Origin: Psococerastis gibbosa
Taxonomy: Eukaryota; Arthropoda; Insecta; Psocodea; Psocidae
Length of the DNA: 64,000 bases
Direction of reading: 5' to 3'
NCBI GenBank assembly: GCA_963971405.1
Contig: OZ020492.1
Coordinates: forward strand, 11,210,151 to 11,274,150
The stretch's first letter is position 1; every line of letters begins with the position of its first letter. The notes beneath the pieces were generated by a model. It was not told where the DNA came from and ran no database searches. It saw only the letters and a list, made by a program, of their open reading frames with translations. This document shows positions 57,680 to 64,000 of the stretch, in pieces. The translations under genes and the position numbers were made by a program.

Positions 57680-58960
57680 TAACCAGACTTAACTCGCACA
57701 AGCCCTAAGATTTAAAAAAAATTGGCGAAAGCTCGAACTTAACCTAATACCCGGGTCCTTCACCTATGAAAAGCGCGAATTAATGTAAGTAGACATGCCG
57801 CAGCGCATTAATTTCAAGGGCTCGCTCCGTCACTTTGCGGCGCTTCACATTATCATGGGGGAGTGGAACGCTCTTATGATTTGAGTTTAGTTCGCCGCAC
57901 CAACTGCTGAAGTTCGTTTGCCCCCAAAAAATTGTGCTTAAAAATTTAACCCCCTAAACAATATAATGCAAAGTGTCATTTGTGCATAATTAAAAATTCC
58001 TAAAAAATTTCCGTTTTTTTTTTTCAAAAAATTCCACTGCATCCTGTTGAGTGATAAGTATTTTTTTTAAATATATGTTGAAAAGTGTTAAAAATAATAA
58101 TACGTGCGTGTGTGTTGATTAAAAAAAAAAATGTGTCCGAAATTTTTAGTTTTTACCGACTTCAGATATTTGCACCATTCATATGTTGGATAAGGAAGTC
58201 CCAGAGTGTGTTGACCCCCGGAAGCAAAGCAGTGTTGTTAACCCAGGACTTACTTTCCTTTAGGGAGGTGTAGGGGCATCTACCTCTTAAAATGAATGAA
58301 AATATTTTTAACTAATTGCGAAAGAGAAGGAAACTTTATGTGGCTATACATACCGGAGATTCTTGGAGTATCTCAGTAGTATAGGTACGAGTTTTAATTA
58401 GCAAGACATCAGGCTCCTTATAAGCGAGTTAATGCGTTTACAAACCGATGTCCTCTGAAATTATGTAAATTCATTAAATTTAGACTGTAAGACTTAACCC
58501 CTTTGGTCTTTAAGTTGAATGTATATAGGGCCCGTTCGAGTATACCCGTTAATTTACTTGGCAGATGTAAGGGGGGTGGGGGAGCTATGAAGCAGTAATG
58601 TTGCCACCTTTAGCAAGGTAGCCTATAAGCGAAGTACGCTTACAATGCATTGCAACGAACCGTTTGACCCTTTTGATTTTTAAAATATGTTAATGAATAT
58701 TAGATTCAAAAAAATAAGGGTCGTTCTCATAGCATACTAGTTACTATATAGACTGAGCGTAGTAGAGTGGTTCTGAACTTATTCTGAATTAATTCGAATG
58801 TATTTTACTCCATCAAAGAAGAAAAACTTTTCCACCAGTCCATCATCAAGCCTTTTTTTTTCCTGTTTGGCTTTTAATAGATCCAGAACCTTGCTCTGGA
58901 TTCATCAGGCTGGAGGATTCTTAAACATAGGATTTGAAATCGGCTTCTCCAAACTATTTT
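57680..58960. other. No gene recognised
   Basis: Unique-looking. Frames up to 62 codons without motif. Confidence 0.4.
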
Positions 58961-59355
58961 AGGCGGGGTTTCCACCGACCTCTCATTGCAGAATGCACAT
59001 ACGTTGACGTGGTAGCAGACATTCAAGACTTAGGGTCCACCGACCTCTCATTGCAGAATGCAAATGACATTGACGGAAATTTGAATTTTTATTTTTATAG
59101 AAATCTATTAAAATGTTTGTACTTAACATATCCCATGACGCCATTTTTTAATTTTATCTTGTTTGTTTGTGATTTTACTCTATGATCATTGATCAATTTT
59201 AACTATGGCATAGAGTAAAACAAAAATTTCCGTCAATGTCATTTGCATTCTGCAGTGAGAGGTCGGTGGAAACCCCGCCTTTATTAATGATATCTACTAC
59301 CACGTCAACGTATGTATATTCTGCAATGAGAGGTCGGTGGAAAGAAACCCCGCCT
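58961..59355. mobile_element. Foldback MITE family C, variant termini
   Basis: Ends are AGGCGGGGTTTCCACCGACC and AAACCCCGCCT. In other copies TTTCCACCGACC is an internal block about 70 nt from the end. The core (CATTGACGGAAATTTGAA, CCATGACGCCATTTTTTA) is typical. A block of GACGTGGTAGCAGACATTC plus TCCACCGACCTCTCATTGCA is repeated in each arm. Confidence 0.8.
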
Positions 59356-59494
59356 TAACGTTGACATACTGGCTATCGCTCCAGACGTCCACCATCTACC
59401 ATCTTTGTTTAATGGTGGCGACCTCCTTCAGAAATTGACGAGCTCAAACTGAGCTATTTACTATCCATCTATAGGTCTATACTAAGAGTCCACC

Positions 59495-59671
59495 CAGGCC
59501 CGTAACCAAGAAGAAGTTTTTCGGGGGGGGGGGGGGGCTGCAATCCTATATTATATAGTGAAATGTTGAACGTCTGGTTAGTTCAAATTTTTCTAGTGTA
59601 AAACCATGAAATTCCGGGGGGGGGGGGGGGGGCTGCAGCCCACCAGCCCCCCATCTCTGGTTACGGACCCG
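59495..59671. mobile_element. hAT-type MITE, perfect TSD
   Basis: AGTCCACC lies at 59487-59494 and 59672-59679. Ends CAGGCCCGTAACCA and TGGTTACGGACCCG. G runs at 59523-59537 and 59616-59632. Confidence 0.9.
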
Positions 59672-59920
59672 AGTCCACCCTAACTGACTTCGATAGGCTA
59701 TACCTTTCATTCATTAAAACCCAAAAATATGCTTCTGGACTAATAGCCACCGACTGGTGGATGAAGTCCCCACTGCTACTGTTTTGGGAGGAAATCCGTA
59801 ACCGTGAATAAATATAATTTAAGTATTCAGCGAACATTGGGCCTGTTTGTTTCACAGTCGGTGACAGCAAACTTCGAGCATCGAATAATTGACCTCTTTC
59901 GTATAGAAAAATTCTTGCTG

Positions 59921-60215
59921 CCAACCAATCAGGTTATGGTCTCAACCGTGCCCAAACAATCAAAACAGTGACTTGACGTCATTTTTCTGTGGACTCCTAT
60001 ACGAAACTACTTCATAACCCTTTAAATAGACAATATAAAAACAGCGCCGTTTCGTATTTACCCGAACACAATTATTGTATTAAGGAACCGGGTTACTTAG
60101 CTTACGTATTATATATAAGAAGACAGGGGTGGTTGGTACTCGCTACGGAGGCAGTCTTTTTCTATTAATTCACCGTGTGGAAAATAAACAGAATCCTAAT
60201 ACCGCAGCATAATTA
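59921..60215 (+). promoter_or_regulatory. TATA-containing, LTR-like segment
   Basis: CCAACCAATCAGG near 59921, TATAAAAACAGC at 60033-60044 and AATAAA near 60183 lie in the order expected of a solo LTR or of a small promoter with a nearby polyadenylation signal. No terminal TG...CA repeat or 4-6 bp target duplication was identified, and no primer-binding site follows. Confidence 0.25.
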
Positions 60216-60950
60216 ATAATAATAATAAGCAAATGACGTCAGATTCCAAATAAGCTAACTCCATAAATTACTCGACCACAATGTGTTGGTGTTCAACATT
60301 GCTGTTTGCTCGACATATTTTGGAAGTTTTTCTTCCCCGTAAAAAAAAAATATATCATATTTCTTTATACCGGTTCCAGGACTTATCATGTACGTAGCTC
60401 ACTAAATCACTGTTTCCATTCAAGCACTGGCAAAAGGTTTTAGGCGGTCCTTGGGTAACCTAGTTGCCAGTGACCCGGCCTAAATTGCTGTAACACAATA
60501 AACGGCTTAGTTACTGAACTGTCATTTCCAAATTGTCGCTTTTTAAATTAACTCAATATCGTTTGTTTTGGTTAGCTTCCACTCGGAAATGCCATTCAAG
60601 CATTTATAAGTTAAGCCCCACAGCTCTGGCGGGTAAGATCTTGAGAAATACCAAATCTACCTGAAAATGGCTCGGAATAAAGCGCAACTTATATCATTTC
60701 ACTTTGAAAACATCTCTGAGCTTAACGTTTGAGTTAGCACAATGATGTTCTCATAGGTCAATGACCTGCGAATGCCGTGCACTCTCAGCTTTTTAGCTTT
60801 GATCAATAGTGAGTTGTAACTATCAACTTTCGAAAGTACAAAAATAATTATTGGTTATTAACTCGAAGCCCTTGCGAGTAATTCGCACGAAAAATCGAAA
60901 ATCGTATGCACTGACCTATAGCTGTAAGGCTACAATATGTTTTTACATGT
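60216..60950. other. Repeat-poor stretch
   Basis: None of the families listed here occurs. Base composition is more balanced than in neighbouring regions. No gene is seen before 60951. Confidence 0.4.
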
Positions 60951-61083
60951 ATGTTGGATAACTTTTTGGTATTCATGCGGCTGACGCTTTTTTCCGCACT
61001 AGTTACTTTACTTTCTCGTGTCCAAGGTATAGACTCTAGTTTCTGGGCTCAGTTATTCTGCCATAGTAGGTGCATACCCAAAG
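60951..61083 (+). CDS. Possible first exon of a secreted peptide
   Basis: The frame starting at 60951, or at a second ATG at 60975, encodes MRLTLFSALVTLLSRVQG after the second Met. This is a plausible signal peptide (basic residue, hydrophobic core, small residue at the end). It is followed by IDSSFWAQLF and CHSRCIPK with two Cys. A splice-donor-like AAG|GTAAAG lies at 61081-61089, giving an exon ending at 61083. Beyond the donor the frame turns into a T-rich, Phe-rich run that looks intronic. No acceptor or second exon could be identified, and chance openings of this size are common. I do not recognise the family. Confidence 0.2.
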
Positions 61084-61587
61084 GTAAAGAAGAAAGTTTT
61101 TTTTTTATTAGTTTTTATTATTTGCTAAGTCTACATTTATTAGTTGGATTTCTGTGCTTCTCACTAGTCGTCCCCCACATTCTTGCCAACTCCCATCAGG
61201 TATGATTTGTATTAGATAAGTATTTGTACGTTGTGGCAGGCTCTTGATGGTAATACCAGTTCTATTGTTTGAGACGGTTGGGTACAAAAACCGCTTGCAA
61301 AATCCCTTCGAGTTGCGAAAGAAATTCGTCCTCCGCCGCTTTAGATTTTATAGCCGTGTTTCGAATTTTTAAAATCTAAAAATACTACTGGATAATACCC
61401 TGATATTTGTCATAAAATTGTTTTTAGTTTTCACTTTGACTATAAATAAATAACAACTATTTCACCAAATTCAACACCACACCCTGTAGCTGGCAAGCCG
61501 TTCATTTTCGGATAACGGATAATTGGCTAAATCATCTCCATATAAGCTAGTAAGCTACCTACTCTTACGTCTTACCGGATTATCACT
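61084..61587. other. No gene recognised
   Basis: AT-rich. If the preceding exon is real this would be intron. No convincing acceptor with coding continuation was found. Confidence 0.3.
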
Positions 61588-61769
61588 AGGTTGTTGGTTC
61601 GAGTCCCACACTGGCTACATTTTCTGGCCATGCTTCGGAGGGCATGTAAAGCAGGCGGTCCCAGGCCTTCCTAGCTGAGTGTAAGAGAGGGCTTCATAGC
61701 TCTAACTCCGCTAGGTTGGCTTAGTATTAGAAACAATAAAAAGTCTTTATTTATTTATTTATTTATTAT
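61588..61769 (+). mobile_element. SINE family A, head-truncated
   Basis: Starts within the B-box-like segment AGGTTGTTGGTTCGAGTCCC and runs to a long (TTTA)n tail. Few differences from the consensus suggest a young copy. Confidence 0.85.
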
Positions 61770-61957
61770 ATTTTAATATATTAATCGGCTGTTATAAGTT
61801 TCCTTCTCTGCAGCAATTTTAATTTTTTTTCCTGTAAACATATTCTTACCCCATGTTTTCAAGAAAGCGCCTAAGCCAAGATGAGGCCACTTAAGAGTAT
61901 ATGGGCCACTCCAAAATCGAATTATTATTATTTATCTAATTTACTATGCAATGCAAT

Positions 61958-62190
61958 TTAGTCTATTCAAGTTGTAGAAAACTATTTTTAACATCATAAA
62001 GTTTTATTAATTTTTCGTGTAATATAATTATTTCCTAATAATTACTTACATCTCTGGAAAAATGACAACACCAGAAATTTAAAATAACTTGTATTATTAT
62101 GCATGATATAGCCTTCTACAACTTGGAATGACTGAATTTTTTAATAACTTGTGTAGTATATTAAATAAAAAATAAAAGCAGACAAATTTA
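61958..62190. mobile_element. Foldback related to family F
   Basis: GTCTATTCAAGTTGTAGAAAA at left and CTTCTACAACTTGGAATGAC at right are inverted. The arm text AAGTTGTAGAA-ACTA is shared with family F, but the termini are not. Confidence 0.5.
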
Positions 62191-62781
62191 GGAGTAATCC
62201 AGGCGTGGCCATTATCTGCGTTCCATTTCTACTTAAAATGCCTCACTATATTTTAATGTGTTAGTGTTGCTAATAGCACATCATTCCCGGAAAAACTGTT
62301 ATTTTTCTTGCAAAAACAATTTTTTTTATCATATTTAAGGGAAGCTAGTTTTTTATCCTTTTTTCAGATCACCGTTTATGGTAAAAGCTTCAAAGAAAAT
62401 GAACCAATATTAGCTTCGCTTTAAGGTTTATATAGACTTAATGTGTGATGGTAAAATCTTAAAATCTGCACTGGTGATTCCGATGTTGGTTGGAAGAAAG
62501 AAAAAAAATGTTGAAAGTATTTTGAAGCTATCTATTGCTCGACCAACATCTATGGTAAGAGGCGTATAAATGGCTAATCTCGGGAATATCCTTACTGTGC
62601 ACTCAAGTTAGTTTATAAGAAGACCATTTCACAGGCAGCCACTATGCAATGTAGCGAATTCAACTTTCGTTCCAAAGGTGAATGCCGGAATTTAACCGTA
62701 GTGTCGTGCTTATGGGGTATCAGAGACATGGTCTTGTTATAATTCACCTTCGCTGCACGGTAAGATTATCACCGCACCATA

Positions 62782-63165
62782 AGAGTGTACAGCCCGTAGG
62801 AAATTGGCAGCCCGAAATTTAATACTTTTTTTTTTTAATCAACTAAGCATATTATTAAAGATTTGGCTCATCAAAGTTGTAGAAGACTAATTCATGCATC
62901 ATATAATAAGTTATTTGCAGTTTTCGAAATTGTAGTTTTTTTTATAAAATCGACTATACGTGAAAAGTTATTGCTTATAAAATATTTGCATGTTTATGAA
63001 AAAACTACAATTTCGAAAATTAAAAATATCTTATAATATGATGCATGAAGTAGTCTTCTACAACTTTGATGAGCCAAATCTTTAATAACATGCTTATAGT
63101 TAATTAAATAAAAAATAAAAAGTATTAAATTTCGGGCTGCCAATTTCCTACGGGCTGTACACTCT
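62782..63165. mobile_element. Foldback MITE family F, best copy
   Basis: Ends AGAGTGTACAGCCCGTAGG and CCTACGGGCTGTACACTCT are perfect inverses and TA flanks both sides (62780-62781, 63166-63167). The inverted arms continue with few mismatches through GGCAGCCCGAAATTTAATAC, GATTTGGCTCATCAAAG and CATGCATCATATAATAAG. The whole 384 bp can fold as a hairpin. No coding content. Confidence 0.92.
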
Positions 63166-63167
63166 TA

Positions 63168-63476
63168 TGCATTTTTGTAACTTCACGGCTGTTACGAAAA
63201 GCCCCAAAAAGGTTCAGTGACACCTCGAATGCGGCAAAGTAAATGTCAGTTGTGTACTTGCGTATGCGTAGATCCATCTCCATTTTTTTTGCCGTTTTGG
63301 TGGACGAACTGCAGAAGCGCACTGAACAGCGAAGTTACCAAGGGAGTGATGTCGTCAAGAATATGTATGCGCCATTTGAAATTAATAGCCCCAAAAGTTT
63401 TGGCTAGGCGATTGACTTGTGTCATTAACTTCCTTACTACGGCTTTGATCAAATTTTTTTCCTCATCTATTTCCAT
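63168..63476 (-). pseudogene. Unrecognised frameshifted coding fragment
   Basis: A minus-strand frame opens with MEIDEEKNLIKAVVRKL and continues through FGAINFKWRIHILDDITPL and FSALLQFVHQNGKK. At an A8 run (63283-63290 on the opposite strand as T8) it shifts. The alternative frame then continues MEMDLRIRKYTTDIYFAAFE and NLFGAFRNSREVTK. It reaches the TA target of the adjacent family F MITE at 63167. Both halves have ordinary amphipathic protein composition. Six codons upstream of the first Met there is a TAG, so the start is either real or follows an acceptor (several AG are present). No family is recognised; it could be a host exon, a transposon ORF or chance. Confidence 0.3.
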
Positions 63477-64000
63477 GTAAACTGGTTCTGACTATATGTG
63501 TGAAAAAGGTTTCACTTTATCTCAATTGTTTTCGCATAGGGAGGTTCTAAACTAAGACTTATCACACGGTGACATGTCGTCAAGAATACGTTTGAAAAAA
63601 TTGAAATTTATCCGTCAGTTTACTCAGTCAGTCACTCCCTTGGCTGACTTTCCTATTAGACAGGTGACAATAAGAATTTATGGTGTGAACTTGAATATCG
63701 CACTTTAAACCCGCCATTGCCTCGGGTTGCCACCTCGTTTTCTCCTGGTTTTGGATTAGGATTTGGATTAGGTAAAAAAAAATCAATGGCACGACCCAGG
63801 GCTAAGGCCTGACGTCTGGGAGTAGATCCTCTTTCTTTACCTCTGTACTATATAAATAAATATAAATACTGTATATGGACTATAACATTCATTACGAATT
63901 GAATGAATGCTACATAATATAAAATTAGTGTTAAGTAGTAAATTTAAAGTATGCCATATTTTGGCAGCAAAAGGTAGCAATATTTGTCCCAGCTCTGATG
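63477..64000. other. No gene recognised
   Basis: At 63579-63595 GTCGTCAAGAATACGTTT repeats the GTCGTCAAGAATATGTAT of 63351-63368, a possible partial duplication of the orphan coding fragment. TTTGGATTAGG occurs twice near 63751. Confidence 0.3.

Noticed and set aside
59661..59924. 87-codon minus-strand frame
   Set aside because: Starts beside a hAT MITE, no motif and no supporting signals.

Overview
The window looks like non-coding, repeat-saturated DNA from a eukaryotic nuclear genome, most likely an arthropod and possibly a hemipteran-type insect. The reasons are strong AT bias, no prokaryotic gene layout, poly-A and (TTTA)n-tailed retroposons, tRNA-derived SINEs, and LINE and DNA-transposon remnants. 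No host protein-coding gene can be identified with confidence. The insect assignment rests on general repeat style and is inference.

The only substantial coding sequence is a 5'-truncated non-LTR retrotransposon at 27.6-30.0 kb. Its reverse-transcriptase frame keeps the catalytic motifs and is broken by one in-frame TGA. Three short decayed LINE relics lie at 46.9-47.4 kb (minus strand, RTE-like C-terminus), 52.66-53.08 kb (RNase H region) and 56.1-56.2 kb. Weak host-gene candidates are a possible signal-peptide exon with a good splice donor (60951-61083), a frameshifted orphan frame cut off by a MITE (63168-63476, minus) and a poly-A-tailed possible retrocopy (42278-42580).

The rest is a layered population of mobile elements. 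(1) A group of about twelve short elements with terminal inverted repeats (CAAGG/CAGGG/CATTGG type), most with long G or C runs just inside the ends and most flanked by 8-bp target duplications; six duplications are perfect. This marks them as hAT-type MITEs. (2) Foldback MITEs starting AGGTGCCC or AGGCGCC, flanked by TA. (3) A second TA-flanked foldback family starting AGAGTGTACA. (4) A (TTTA)n-tailed SINE with a tRNA-Glu-like head, in about fifteen copies on both strands. (5) A poly-A-tailed SINE of a second family. (6) An element of about 0.8-1.1 kb ('family B') with GCTTTCC/GGAAAGC ends, in more than a dozen copies. (7) Small families: retroposon 3' tails, a foldback with an internal tandem duplication, and a repeat carrying a hammerhead-like motif.

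Layout: 1-27.6 kb is mixed SINE, B, hAT-MITE and foldback copies. 27.6-30.1 kb is the LINE inside (ATT)n tracts. 30.1-31 kb holds two adjacent foldbacks. 32-33.3 kb is a B copy split by a hAT MITE. 35-37.4 kb is a foldback cluster. 37.3-43.2 kb is rich in hAT MITEs. 44-48.9 kb is B copies, hammerhead-like repeats and the RTE relic. 52-57.7 kb holds LINE relics and a nested-insertion stack. 59.9-61.6 kb is a relatively repeat-free island. 61.6-63.5 kb is SINE and foldbacks. Several nested insertions give relative ages and exact element boundaries.
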